Of a stretch of DNA of 64,000 bases, positions 35,376-44,206 are shown piece by piece. Each line of letters begins with the position of its first letter. Position 1 is the stretch's first letter. The stretch lies in assembly GCA_041918155.1 (NCBI GenBank), contig JAYRWH010000058.1, positions 1 through 64,000 on the forward strand, written 5' to 3'. The translations under genes and the position numbers were made by a program. This DNA comes from UBA668 sp041918155. GTDB lineage: Bacteria > Actinomycetota > Acidimicrobiia > Acidimicrobiales > Ilumatobacteraceae. The notes beneath the pieces were generated by a model, which saw only the letters and a program-made list of their open reading frames with translations, made no database searches and was not told the DNA's origin.

Positions 35376-36347
35376 ATGGCGCCGCGCGACGAGACACGGC
35401 TGATCGCGCGGGTGGCGCGCCTGTACTACGAATCGGGCCTGAAGCAGTCGGCGATCGCCGAGCGCCTGCACCTCAGCCAGGCGAAGGTGTCGCGGCTGCT
35501 GAAGCAGGCGCTCGAAAGCGACATCGTGCGCATCACCGTACGGGTGCCACTCGGCGTGCACGCGGACCTTGAGGAAGCGATCGAGGGTCTCTACGGGCTC
35601 ACCGAGGCCATTGTCGTCGTCACCACGACGGCCGACGAAACCGTGCTGATGCGCGACCTCGGCGAAGCCGCGGCACAACTCGTGGAGACGACGCTCGGCA
35701 GCGGTGAGGTCGTCGGCATCTCCTCGTGGAGCGCCAGCCTCCTGGCGATGGTGAACGCGATGCATCCGATCACGACGGCTTCCGACGTCACCGTGGTGCA
35801 GATCCTTGGTGGCGTGGGGAGCCCGGCCGCCGAGGTGTATGCGACCGAACTCACCCGAACTTTGACGCAGCTGCTACGCGGCACACCCGTGCTGCTGCCG
35901 GTGCCCGGGATCGTCGGCTCACCCGCGGCGCGGCGAGTGCTGGAGCAGGACGAGCATGTGCGCCAGGCGCTGGCGTGGTTCCCGCGCATCACCGTTGCGC
36001 TGGTGGGCATCGGCTCGCTCGAGCCGTCGCCGCTGCTGGCGCGCAGCGGCAATGTGTTCACGCGCGAGGAACTCGGCGAGGTCGCTGCGGCCGGCGGCGT
36101 GGGCGATGTCTGTCTGCGCTTCTTCGACATGAACGGCCAACCAACGCCGTCGGCGCTCGACGATCGAGTGATCGGTCTGTCGCTCGACCAACTGCGCCAG
36201 GTGCAGCGTCGCATCGCCGTGGCCGGCGGCGCTCGCAAGATCGACGCCATCCGCGGGGCGTTGCGCGGCGGACTCATCACCCATCTCGTCATCGACGAAG
36301 CGACCGCCCGCGAGCTGGTCGCCTCCACACAAGAAGGAACGGCATGA
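35376..36347 (+). CDS. SorC-family transcriptional regulator
   Basis: The 323-residue protein has an N-terminal helix-turn-helix (RVARLYYESGLKQSAIAERL then LSQAKVSRLLKQA, residues about 10-47) and the SorC sugar-binding domain related to sugar-phosphate isomerases (GISSWSASLLAMV, VTVVQILGGVGSP, LVGIGSLEPSPLL, KIDAIRGALRGG). These regulators sense a sugar or sugar phosphate. It probably controls its own operon; the inverted repeat at 31019 is one candidate site. Its stop overlaps the next start (ATGA). Confidence 0.9.
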   Translation: MAPRDETRLIARVARLYYESGLKQSAIAERLHLSQAKVSRLLKQALESDIVRITVRVPLGVHADLEEAIEGLYGLTEAIVVVTTTADETVLMRDLGEAAAQLVETTLGSGEVVGISSWSASLLAMVNAMHPITTASDVTVVQILGGVGSPAAEVYATELTRTLTQLLRGTPVLLPVPGIVGSPAARRVLEQDEHVRQALAWFPRITVALVGIGSLEPSPLLARSGNVFTREELGEVAAAGGVGDVCLRFFDMNGQPTPSALDDRVIGLSLDQLRQVQRRIAVAGGARKIDAIRGALRGGLITHLVIDEATARELVASTQEGTA

Positions 36348-38065
36348 ACGTCACCACAGAGACCAAGCTCGGAACGATCATGCGCTACGCACCGGCGCGC
36401 GAGCTGGTGCAGCGCGAGTTCTCTTCGTTGCCCAAGTCGCCTTACATCGAGATGTTGCGCATGCTCTCGTTGCGCGATCTCACCAACATGTTGGGTGTGC
36501 CGGCGGCGGAGGTCGAGCGCTTGATCGCCGCGCTCGCCGATGTGCCCGAGCCAGCGCCGCGTGATGTGTTGGTGTCGATCGACGAGGCGTACGAAGGCAC
36601 CGAGGTCGCAGCTGGCTCGGCCCGGCCGACGATCCCTGCATCGACGCCACTCTGGGGTGTCTTCGAAGTGGTGCTCGCCGGCCCGTCGCACGGCAACCCA
36701 TTTGTGGACGTGCACCTCGGGGCGTCGTTCTCTTGCGGCGTCCACACGGCCGATGTGCCGGGCTTCTACGACGGGGATGGCGTGTACCGGGTGCGGTTCA
36801 TGCCCGAGTTCGAAGGGGAGTGGCACTTCGTCACCTCCAGCAATGCCCGCTCTCTCGCCGGCATCGCCGGCTCGTTCACCTGCACTTCTGCGCCGCCGGG
36901 AGCGCACGGGCCGGTGCGTGTGGCCGGCACTTTCCACTTCGCCCACGCAGACGGCACCCCGTTCCGCCCGATCGGCACGACGGTGTACGGCCTGACGCAT
37001 CAGAGTGACGTGCTGGAGGCGCAGACGTTCGCGACGCTCGCGGCGGCGCCGTTCAACAAGGTGCGGATGTGCGTGTTCCCGAAGTGGTACCCGTTCAACA
37101 TGGTCGAGCCGCGGTACCACGCGTACGCGCTTCACGACGACGGAACGCTGGATGTCGCCCGGTTCAACCCGGAGTTCTTCCACCACCTCGAGCAGCGCCT
37201 GCGCGAACTCGCCGAGTCGGGCATCGAGGCCGATCTCATCCTGTTCCACCCCTACGACAAGTGGGGCTACTCCGACATGCCGCCGTCGGCGGACGATCTC
37301 TACCTCCGCTACGTCGTGGCCCGGCTCGGCGCGTTCGCCAACGTGTGGTGGTCGCTGGCCAACGAGTACGACTTCATGTACGACAAGACGCTGCCGGACT
37401 GGCAGCGCTTCGGCGAGATCGTCAGCGCTGCTGATCCTCACCACCATCTCCTCGGGGTGCACAACGGCCTCGAGGTCTACGACCACTCGCTGCCGTGGGT
37501 CACCCACTGCAGCATCCAGTCGCAGGCCGGCAGCGAGCCGGAGGCCGTGGCGACCCTGCGCGACCGTTGGAACAAGCCGGTGATGATCGACGAGTGCTGC
37601 TACGAGGGCGACATCGAGTTCGGCTTCGGCAATCTCACGGGGGAGGACATGACGCGCCGCTTCTGGGAGGCCACGTTGCGGGGCGGCTACGCGACCCACG
37701 GCGAGTGCTTCCTCGACCCCGACGACGTGCTGTGGTGGGGCAAGGGCGGCGCGCTGCACGGAACGAGCCCGGCGCGGATCGCGTTCCTCCGTGCCGTGAT
37801 CGAGTCGGCGCCAGGTCCGCTGGACCCGGTGCTCAGCCGGCGTGGGTACGCGACGGCCGGCGCGGGGAAGGGCTGGTACCTGACGTACAACAGCAACCGT
37901 CAGCCGGCGCGCCGCACCCTGGAAGTGCCGGCCGGTGACTACCGGGTGGAACTGCTCGACACGTGGAACATGACGATCGAGGATCTCGGCGTGCACCGTG
38001 GCGAGGCCGAGGTCGAGATCCCGGCGCGCCCGTACCTCGCGCTGCGGATGACCACAGTCGACTGA
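36344..38065 (+). CDS. DUF5060/apiosidase-like/DUF5605 glycosidase-like protein
   Basis: The 573-residue protein has an N-terminal helical segment (about 1-80), a DUF5060 Ig-like domain (about 100-185; WGVFEVVLAG, GDGVYRVRFMPEFEGEW), and a TIM barrel of the apiosidase-like (DUF4038) type (about 200-470; ADLILFHPYDKWG, WWSLANEYDFM with the likely acid/base Glu, MIDECCYEG with the likely nucleophile). A DUF5605-like C-terminal beta domain ends it. GH140 apiosidases share this barrel, which fits the putative apiose operon it closes. No signal peptide is seen. ATG 36344 overlaps the SorC stop. The exact sugar is not proven. Confidence 0.82.
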   Translation: MNVTTETKLGTIMRYAPARELVQREFSSLPKSPYIEMLRMLSLRDLTNMLGVPAAEVERLIAALADVPEPAPRDVLVSIDEAYEGTEVAAGSARPTIPASTPLWGVFEVVLAGPSHGNPFVDVHLGASFSCGVHTADVPGFYDGDGVYRVRFMPEFEGEWHFVTSSNARSLAGIAGSFTCTSAPPGAHGPVRVAGTFHFAHADGTPFRPIGTTVYGLTHQSDVLEAQTFATLAAAPFNKVRMCVFPKWYPFNMVEPRYHAYALHDDGTLDVARFNPEFFHHLEQRLRELAESGIEADLILFHPYDKWGYSDMPPSADDLYLRYVVARLGAFANVWWSLANEYDFMYDKTLPDWQRFGEIVSAADPHHHLLGVHNGLEVYDHSLPWVTHCSIQSQAGSEPEAVATLRDRWNKPVMIDECCYEGDIEFGFGNLTGEDMTRRFWEATLRGGYATHGECFLDPDDVLWWGKGGALHGTSPARIAFLRAVIESAPGPLDPVLSRRGYATAGAGKGWYLTYNSNRQPARRTLEVPAGDYRVELLDTWNMTIEDLGVHRGEAEVEIPARPYLALRMTTVD

Positions 38066-38087
38066 CGCTGTTCACGAGCCCGCCTCG

Positions 38088-38124
38088 GAGTGTTTGCGTC
38101 GACCCTGTGTCGACGCAAACACTC
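38088..38124. terminator. Strong bidirectional hairpin terminator
   Basis: GAGTGTTTGCGTCGAC (38088-38103) is perfectly complementary to GTCGACGCAAACACTC (38109-38124), a 16-bp stem with a 5-base loop. It lies between the convergent apiosidase-like gene and the LacI regulator, so it probably ends both transcripts. Confidence 0.8.
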
Positions 38125-38167
38125 GAACAAGCCGTCGGCGGTAGGAAACCCTCGAAGAGGGAGTCGG

Positions 38168-39175
38168 TCAGCGGCGCTTGGGCGGGGCGGTGCTCTTGCG
38201 CACGACGAGCGAGGGCTCGATCGTGATCTGCTGCTGCGGCTCGCCCTCGACGAGCGCGAGCAGTTGCTCGACGCTGAGCCGACCCACCTCGGTGAAATCC
38301 TGGTGGATCGTGGTGAGCGGGGGCGAGAAGAACGCGGACTCGGGCGTGTCGTCGAAGCCGACGACACTCACGTCCTGGGGCACGCGGAGCCCGGCCTCGT
38401 CAAAGGCCAGGATGAGCCCGAGGGCCATCTCGTCGTTGCCGACGAACACAGCGGTGACGTCGCGGTCGGCGGCGATCGCCTTGCCCGCGGCGTAGCCCGA
38501 AGCCGGTGTCCAGTCACCCACGCGGGTCGCCGGCACGGGCCGGCCGTGGGCCTTCAGCTCGTCGCGCCAGCCCTTCGCGCGCGCTTCGGCGCCGATCCAG
38601 CCCTTCGGGCCGCGCACATGGTGCACGGTGCGGTGGCCGAGATCGAGCAGGTGGCGGGTCGCCAAGCGGGCGCCCAGCTCCTGGTCGATGCCCACGGTGG
38701 TGGCGACGTTGGTGGAACCGGACGTGACCACCATCGGCACGTCGCTGCGCAGGTCGACGATCGCGTCGATCGACGCTTTCATCGGCGCGAGCACGACGAT
38801 GCCCTCGACGTGCGCGTCGCGGAGGTGGTCGATCGCCCGGCCCATCTCCTTGCGCGTGGGCGACTTCAGCGTGACGAAGTTGACGAAGTGGCCCGAGGCC
38901 CGGGCCGCGGCCTCGATACCCCACAAGGTGCGCGACGCGCCGTAGAAGATCGTCTCCGAGCTGATCGCCCCGAGCACACGTGAGCGGCCGCCGGCGAGTG
39001 TGCGCGCAGCCATGTTCGCGCGGTACCCGAGCTGGTCGATCGCCGCTTGAACCTTCTGGCGGGTGGAGACGCTGACCCGCGGGTGGTCGTTGATCACCCG
39101 CGACACGGTCATCAACGAGACGCCCGCGAGGCGCGCCACGTCGGCCATCGCGGGTGTCCGCTCGCCGTTGCTCAT
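38168..39175 (-). CDS. LacI-family transcriptional regulator
   Basis: The 335-residue protein has the LacI helix-turn-helix and hinge (MADVARLAGVSLMTVSRVIN to RANMAARTLAGGRS, residues 10-65) and a periplasmic-binding-protein-like effector domain with VVGFDDTPESAFFSPPLTT. It is the only LacI regulator in the window, hence the main candidate for the LacI-type operators at 43187, 39182 and perhaps the TTAACGCTAA sites. It follows araA by 16 bases and may be co-transcribed with araBDA, though an operator-like site sits in that gap. The start is ATG 39175 rather than the longer open frame. Confidence 0.92.
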   Translation of the reverse strand: MSNGERTPAMADVARLAGVSLMTVSRVINDHPRVSVSTRQKVQAAIDQLGYRANMAARTLAGGRSRVLGAISSETIFYGASRTLWGIEAAARASGHFVNFVTLKSPTRKEMGRAIDHLRDAHVEGIVVLAPMKASIDAIVDLRSDVPMVVTSGSTNVATTVGIDQELGARLATRHLLDLGHRTVHHVRGPKGWIGAEARAKGWRDELKAHGRPVPATRVGDWTPASGYAAGKAIAADRDVTAVFVGNDEMALGLILAFDEAGLRVPQDVSVVGFDDTPESAFFSPPLTTIHQDFTEVGRLSVEQLLALVEGEPQQQITIEPSLVVRKSTAPPKRR

Positions 39176-39181
39176 ACGAGA

Positions 39182-39197
39182 ATGGTAACGCTCACAT
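39182..39197. promoter_or_regulatory. Operator-like site just upstream of the LacI gene
   Basis: ATGGTAACGCTCACAT resembles the TTAACGCTAA operators (two differences in the 14-base core) and shares GGTA with the 43187 site. It lies in the 16-base gap between araA and the LacI gene, overlapping the araA stop. It would allow autoregulation. Similarity is partial, so the call is tentative. Confidence 0.4.
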
Positions 39198-40694
39198 GCC
39201 CTGGGACAGGCGGTACCACGCCGCGTTCCATCGCAGGTGGTCGCGGAAGTTGCGGAAACTCGTGTCCGCATCGATGAACGCCAGCTCGACACCGGCCATG
39301 ATCGCGAAGTCCTCGATGATCTCGCGATCCACGGCCGACGTGTAGACGGTGTGGTGCGGGCCGCCGGCGGTGAGCCAGCAGGTGGTGGAGGTGCGCAGAT
39401 CGGGCTGGGCCTTCCACACCGCGCGCGCGACCGGCAGCGACGGCAGCGGCTCGTCGGGTGCGACCGTGTCGACCGCGTTGGCCACGAGGCGGAACCGGTC
39501 GCCGATATCGGCCAGGCCGATCACCGTCGCCGGCCCGGGCGCGGCGTCGAACACGAGGCGGGCGGGATCCTCGCGGCCACCGATGCCGAGCGGGTGCACC
39601 TCCAGCGAGGCCTGACCGGATGCGATCGTGGGGCACACCTCGAGCATGTGTGCGCCGAGTGTCTTCGGCTCGCCCGGCCCGAGGTGGTACGTGTAGTCCT
39701 CCATGAAGCTGGTGCCCCCGGGCAGGCCTTCGCCCATCACCTTGACGGCGCGCACGAGCAGGGCGGTCTTCCAGTCACCCTCGCCGCCGAAGCCGTAGCC
39801 GTCGGCCATCAGCCGCTGCACGGCCAGGCCCGGCAGTTGGCGCAGGCCGCCGAGGTCCTCGAAGTTGCTGGTGAACGCGCCGAAGCGGCCGGTGGCGAGA
39901 AAGCTGCGCAGGCCGAGCTCGATGCGGGCCGCTTCGCGCACGGACTCGTGGCGATCGCCGCCGGCGCGCAGGTCGGCGCTCATCCGATACTCATCGGCGT
40001 ACGTGCGCACGAGCGCATCGACGTCCGCGTCGGCCACCTGGCCGACCTCGGCGACGAGTTCGTTGACTCCCCAGGTGTTCACCGACACGCCGAAGCGCAT
40101 CTGGGCGGCCACCTTGTCGCCCTCGGTGACGGCGACGTCGCGCATGTTGTCGCCGAAGCGGGCCAGGCGCAGATGGTGCACCTCGTGCCACCCCGCCGCA
40201 GCGCGGGCCCAGCGGCCGACGGCGCTTTGCACCTCTGGCTCATCGACGTGGCCGAACACGGTCTTGCGATCAATGCCCAGACGGGTCTGCATGAACCCGA
40301 ACTCGCGGTCGCCGTGGGCGGCCTGGTTGAGGTTCATGAAGTCCATGTCGATCGTGCTCCAGGGCAGCGACCGGTTGGCCTGTGTGTGCAGATGCAACAA
40401 CGGCTTGCCGAGCGCCTGCAGACCCGCGATCCACATCTTCGCCGGGGAGAACGTGTGCATCCAGGCGATCACGCCGATGCAGCGATCGTCGGCGGTGGCG
40501 TCGAGCATCACCCGGCGGATCGCGTCGGCAGTCGTCAGCACGGGCTTGCTGACGATGCGCACGGGGACGGCCGAGGAAGCCGCGAGCGCGGCCACGACCT
40601 GGCCGGATTGGTCGGCCACCTGGCGCAGTGTGTCGTCGCCGTAGAGCGACTGGCTGCCGGTGAGGAACCACAGTTGCTTGTCGTCGAAGCTCAT
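39192..40694 (-). CDS. araA: L-arabinose isomerase
   Basis: This 500-residue enzyme converts L-arabinose to L-ribulose in the cytoplasm. The family start LWFLTGSQSLYG, the metal-binding glutamates in FGGEGDWKTALL and FMEDYTYHL, and the C-terminal TAGGPHHTVYT are all present; length is normal. ATG 40694 follows GGAAGGA. It is third in araB-araD-araA, two bases after araD. Confidence 0.95.
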   Translation of the reverse strand: MSFDDKQLWFLTGSQSLYGDDTLRQVADQSGQVVAALAASSAVPVRIVSKPVLTTADAIRRVMLDATADDRCIGVIAWMHTFSPAKMWIAGLQALGKPLLHLHTQANRSLPWSTIDMDFMNLNQAAHGDREFGFMQTRLGIDRKTVFGHVDEPEVQSAVGRWARAAAGWHEVHHLRLARFGDNMRDVAVTEGDKVAAQMRFGVSVNTWGVNELVAEVGQVADADVDALVRTYADEYRMSADLRAGGDRHESVREAARIELGLRSFLATGRFGAFTSNFEDLGGLRQLPGLAVQRLMADGYGFGGEGDWKTALLVRAVKVMGEGLPGGTSFMEDYTYHLGPGEPKTLGAHMLEVCPTIASGQASLEVHPLGIGGREDPARLVFDAAPGPATVIGLADIGDRFRLVANAVDTVAPDEPLPSLPVARAVWKAQPDLRTSTTCWLTAGGPHHTVYTSAVDREIIEDFAIMAGVELAFIDADTSFRNFRDHLRWNAAWYRLSQGM

Positions 40695-40696
40695 GT

Positions 40697-41383
40697 TCAG
40701 TCCTTCCTTTCCGATGTTGGGTGCTGGCCGTAAACGTTCTGGTACCGGTCGTACAGGGCCCTGATGTGATCCGGGGCAATGGGGAGGGGTTCGCCGATCT
40801 GGTACGAGATGTGCACGGTGCGGCACACGTCCTCGCACATCACAGCGGACTTCACCGCGGCGCGCACGTCGGCGCCGACGGTGAACGGCCCATGGTTCTG
40901 CACGAGCACCGCGGAGCTGGCCGACGTGCGCAGCGCACGAACCACCACCTCACCGATCGCCTCGGTGCCGATGAGCACGAACGGCGCGCATGGGATGTCG
41001 CCACCGAACTCGTCGGCCATCGCGGTGAGCACGCACGGCACGGGTTCGCCGCGCGCGGCCCACGCACACGCATAAGTGGAGTGGGTGTGTGTGACGCCGC
41101 CGATCGAGGGCAGGTGGCGGTAGATGTACGCGTGCGAGGCAGTGTCGCTGGACGGCGCGAGGTCGCCCTCCACCACGTTGCCATGCAGGTCGCAGAGCAC
41201 GATCGACTCGGGCGTGAGGTCGTCGTAGTCGATGCCGCTCGGCTTGATGAGCATCAGCTCCGCGCCGGGGACACGGGCCGACGCGTTGCCCCCGGTCCAG
41301 ACGACGAGGCCGTTGCGCACGAGGTCGAGATTCGCGCGGGTGACATCGTCACGCAGGCGGGCGATGGCGGCGGTGATGGTCAT
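40697..41383 (-). CDS. araD: L-ribulose-5-phosphate 4-epimerase
   Basis: This 228-residue class II aldolase-like epimerase converts L-ribulose 5-phosphate to D-xylulose 5-phosphate. Visible motifs are GGNASAR, IKPSGIDYDDL, the zinc-binding THTHSTYACAWAARG and VLVQNHGPFTVG. Its start codon (ATG 41383) overlaps the araB stop by four bases, and araA follows two bases after its stop, so the three arabinose genes form one coupled operon. Confidence 0.94.
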   Translation of the reverse strand: MTITAAIARLRDDVTRANLDLVRNGLVVWTGGNASARVPGAELMLIKPSGIDYDDLTPESIVLCDLHGNVVEGDLAPSSDTASHAYIYRHLPSIGGVTHTHSTYACAWAARGEPVPCVLTAMADEFGGDIPCAPFVLIGTEAIGEVVVRALRTSASSAVLVQNHGPFTVGADVRAAVKSAVMCEDVCRTVHISYQIGEPLPIAPDHIRALYDRYQNVYGQHPTSERKD

Positions 41384-43125
41384 GCGAGTGCCTCTCTTCC
41401 CCGGGGGCTGCGCCCCCGAACCCCATCGGCGCCCGGCTCGCTGGCGCTCGCGCGGTCGCCCGAGGCGCTCCGCGCCTCTCTTCGAATTGCGCGCAGACCG
41501 TGCATCAGGTCGCGGTGGGCGGCGAAGTGATCGTGCAGGTCGCGGTACACGGCGTAGAGCCGGTCGTAGACGTCGGCCCGGGCAGGGTCGGGCAGCCACG
41601 CGTCGCGGCGCACCGACCCCATCGCCGCGGCTGCGGCAACGATGTCGGGGAACGCTCCGGCGGCCACCGCGGCGTGCATCGCCGAGCCGACGGCGGGGGC
41701 CTGGTCCGATTCGACGACATGGATCGGGCGGCGCAGGACATCGGCGTACACCTGCATCACGAGCGGGTTCTTCAACAGGCCGCCGGCGGCGATGAAATCG
41801 TTCACCGGCACACCCGCCTGCTTCAGCCGCTCGACGATCACGCGGGTGCCGAACGCCGTGGCCTCCACGAGCGCGCGGTAGATCTCGTCGGGTTTCGTGG
41901 CGAGCGTGAGGCCGATGATGAGGCCGCTCAACTCGTGATCCACCAGCACGGATCGGTTACCGCTGTGCCAATCGAGTGCCACCAGGCCGTGGGCGCCCAC
42001 CGGTTGCGCGAGCGCGAGCGCGGTGAGGTGCTCGTGCACAGTGCGGCCGGCGGCGGCTGCAGCCTCGTGCACGTACGCGGGCACGCCCTGATCGACGAAC
42101 CAGCCGAAGATGTCGCCGACACCGCTCTGGCCGGCCTCGTAGCCCCACAGGCCGGGCACGATGCCGCCCTCGACGACGCCGCACATGCCCTCGACGGGCT
42201 TCAGCTCGGTGCCGCTCATGACATGGCAGGTCGAGGTGCCCATGATCGCCACGAGCTGGCCCGGACCGACGGCGCCCGCCGCGGGGGCGGTGACGTGGGC
42301 ATCGACGTTGCCGACGCACACGGCGATGCCCGCGGGCAGGCCAATCGCGTCCGCCATCGCCGCGGTCAGCCCACCGGCGCGCTGGCCCAACTGGCCGATT
42401 GGTTGGTCGACCTTCTCGGCGATGAAGTGCTCGAACGCCGGGTTCAGCGCGGCGAAGTAGGCGGGGGATGGGTACTGGCCATCCTGGTAGGCGGCCTTGT
42501 AGCCGGTGGTGCACACGCCGCGCAGGTACACGCCGCACATCTGCCAGACGATCCAGTCGGCGGCCTCGACCCAGCGCTCGGTGCGGGCATAGACCTCGGG
42601 ATCCTCTTCGAGCAACTGCAGCGCCTTGGCGAGCTCCCACTCGCTCGACAGCTTGCCGCCGTAGCGCTGGATCCACGGCTCGCCACGGTCGTGCGCCATG
42701 GCGTTCAATCGTTCGGCGTGCGACTGAGCGGCGTGGTGTTTCCACAACTTCACGTAGGCGTGGGGGCGGCCGGCGAGGTCGGGCAGCTCGCACAGTGGCG
42801 TGCCGTCGGCCAGCGTGGGTAGCACGGTGCACGCGGTGAAGTCGGTGCCGATGCCCACCACGTGGGCCGGGTCGACCCCGCTGTCGGCCAATGCGCCGCG
42901 CACGGCCGCCACCAACGATTCCACGTAATCGGCAGGAACCTGCAGCGCCCAGTCGGGGGGCAGGCGCTCGCCGGTGGTCGGCAGGGTTTCGTCGACGACA
43001 CCATGGCGGTAGGCGCTGACGCCCGTGCCGAGCACCGCTCCGTCGGCGAGACGAGCCACCACGGCCCGGGCCGAAAGGGTGCCGAAATCGACGCCGATAG
43101 CCACTGCGCCGGTTGGCCGTGCCAT
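41380..43125 (-). CDS. araB: Ribulokinase
   Basis: This 581-residue FGGY kinase of the AraB type phosphorylates L-ribulose. Visible motifs are AIGVDFGTLSARAVV, GIGTDFTACTVLP, KLWKHHAAQ, GTSTCHVM and FIAAGGLLKNPLVMQVYADVL cut to its core AAGGLLKNP. ATG 43125 has a clear GAGGAGGT ribosome site. The last about 30 residues (from REARSASGDRASAS on) extend beyond the usual end and are encoded by a GC-rich stretch with a hairpin. It is first gene of araBDA, with a LacI-type operator 62 bases upstream. Confidence 0.94.
   Translation of the reverse strand: MARPTGAVAIGVDFGTLSARAVVARLADGAVLGTGVSAYRHGVVDETLPTTGERLPPDWALQVPADYVESLVAAVRGALADSGVDPAHVVGIGTDFTACTVLPTLADGTPLCELPDLAGRPHAYVKLWKHHAAQSHAERLNAMAHDRGEPWIQRYGGKLSSEWELAKALQLLEEDPEVYARTERWVEAADWIVWQMCGVYLRGVCTTGYKAAYQDGQYPSPAYFAALNPAFEHFIAEKVDQPIGQLGQRAGGLTAAMADAIGLPAGIAVCVGNVDAHVTAPAAGAVGPGQLVAIMGTSTCHVMSGTELKPVEGMCGVVEGGIVPGLWGYEAGQSGVGDIFGWFVDQGVPAYVHEAAAAAGRTVHEHLTALALAQPVGAHGLVALDWHSGNRSVLVDHELSGLIIGLTLATKPDEIYRALVEATAFGTRVIVERLKQAGVPVNDFIAAGGLLKNPLVMQVYADVLRRPIHVVESDQAPAVGSAMHAAVAAGAFPDIVAAAAAMGSVRRDAWLPDPARADVYDRLYAVYRDLHDHFAAHRDLMHGLRAIRREARSASGDRASASEPGADGVRGRSPRGREALA
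41402..41418. repeat. GC palindrome inside the 3' end of araB
   Basis: CGGGGGC (41402-41408) and GCCCCCG (41412-41418) form a perfect 7-bp stem with a TGC loop, within the unusual C-terminal extension of AraB and 18 bases from the araD start. It resembles dispersed GC palindromes seen in many high-GC genomes; copy number elsewhere cannot be seen here. Confidence 0.45.
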
Positions 43126-43186
43126 GTCAGACCTCCTCTGCACCGACACCGGTTCGGGGGTGTCGACAAGCCGTGAACGAGGGCTA

Positions 43187-43200
43187 TGGTAGCGATACCA
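43187..43200. promoter_or_regulatory. LacI-family operator between araB and the oxidoreductase/GH3 operon
   Basis: TGGTAGCGATACCA is an inverted repeat around central CG with one mismatched pair. It lies between divergent araB (43125) and the Gfo/Idh gene (43232). It differs from the TTAACGCTAA class by GGTA/TACC arms, so a different or related LacI protein may bind. Confidence 0.65.
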
Positions 43201-43231
43201 AGGTCGCAGGGGCGACACAGGAGGTCGTGTC

Positions 43232-44206
43232 ATGACGTTTCGCTGGGGTATCGCCGGTCCGGGCGCCATCGCCACCGGGTTCGCCAACGGGTTGGCCGAA
43301 CTCGACGATGCAGAGCTCGTCGGTGTGGGCTCGCGCTCGATCGACCGGGCGCGTGAGTTCGCCGGCCGATATGGCGCGCCGAACGCGCACGGCAGCTACG
43401 AGGATCTCGCCGCCGACCCCGACGTCGACATCGTCTATGTCGCCACCGTCCAGTCGCGCCACATGGACGACACGCTGATGTTCATCGAGGCCGGCAAGCA
43501 CGTGCTGTGCGAGAAGCCGTTCGCGCTCAACGAGGCGCAGAGCCGGCGCATGTTCGAAGCGGCGCAGGCCAAGGGTGTGTTCGTGATGGAGGCGCTGTGG
43601 AGCCGCTTCCTGCCGGCCTACGTGAAGCTGCGCGAACTGCTGGCCGCCGGCGAGATCGGTGAGCCGAACCTCGTCGAGGCCGACTTCGGGTTCCGGCGCG
43701 AGTTCGATCCCACCCACCGCTTGTTCGACCTGGCGCAGGGCGGTGGCTGTGTGCTCGACCTCGGTATCTACCCGATCAACCTGGCGCACATGGTGTTCGG
43801 CGCGCCCGACACGGTGAAGGCGGTCGGCCACATCGGCCAGTCCGGTGTCGACGAGTGCATGGCCGGTGTGCTCGGTTACGCGAGCGGAGCCGTCGCCGTG
43901 GTGAAGGCCGCGATCAACACCAACATGTCGATCACCGCTCGCATCGCCGGCACCGAGGGTGTGATCGAGGTTCCGATCCTCATGCACTGCCCCAACTCGC
44001 TCACCGTGCAGAAGGGCCGCGACCGTACCGAGATCTTCTGTCCGGTCGAGGGCCAGGGCTTGAAGTACCAGGCCGTGGAGGTGATGCGCTGCATCTCCGA
44101 GGGGCAGATGGAGAGCCCGGTCATGCCCCACAGCGAGACGCTCGCGTTGGCACACACGATGGACGCGATCCGCACCGAGATCGGGATGAGGTATCCGGAG
44201 GAATGA
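43232..44206 (+). CDS. Gfo/Idh/MocA-family sugar oxidoreductase
   Basis: The 324-residue protein has an N-terminal NAD(P) fold (WGIAGPGAIATGFANGL), the catalytic-lysine motif CEKPFALN and the C-terminal substrate sheet with GGCVLDLGIYPINL, as in D-xylose and dihydrodiol dehydrogenases. It probably oxidises or reduces a free sugar. ATG 43232 follows AGGAGGT. Its stop overlaps the GH3 start (ATGA), so its sugar may be the GH3 product. Divergent from araB. Confidence 0.9.
   Translation: MTFRWGIAGPGAIATGFANGLAELDDAELVGVGSRSIDRAREFAGRYGAPNAHGSYEDLAADPDVDIVYVATVQSRHMDDTLMFIEAGKHVLCEKPFALNEAQSRRMFEAAQAKGVFVMEALWSRFLPAYVKLRELLAAGEIGEPNLVEADFGFRREFDPTHRLFDLAQGGGCVLDLGIYPINLAHMVFGAPDTVKAVGHIGQSGVDECMAGVLGYASGAVAVVKAAINTNMSITARIAGTEGVIEVPILMHCPNSLTVQKGRDRTEIFCPVEGQGLKYQAVEVMRCISEGQMESPVMPHSETLALAHTMDAIRTEIGMRYPEE

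Noticed and set aside
38088..38124. Palindrome considered as an operator
   Set aside because: The 16-bp perfect stem with short loop lies between two converging stops, which fits a terminator better.
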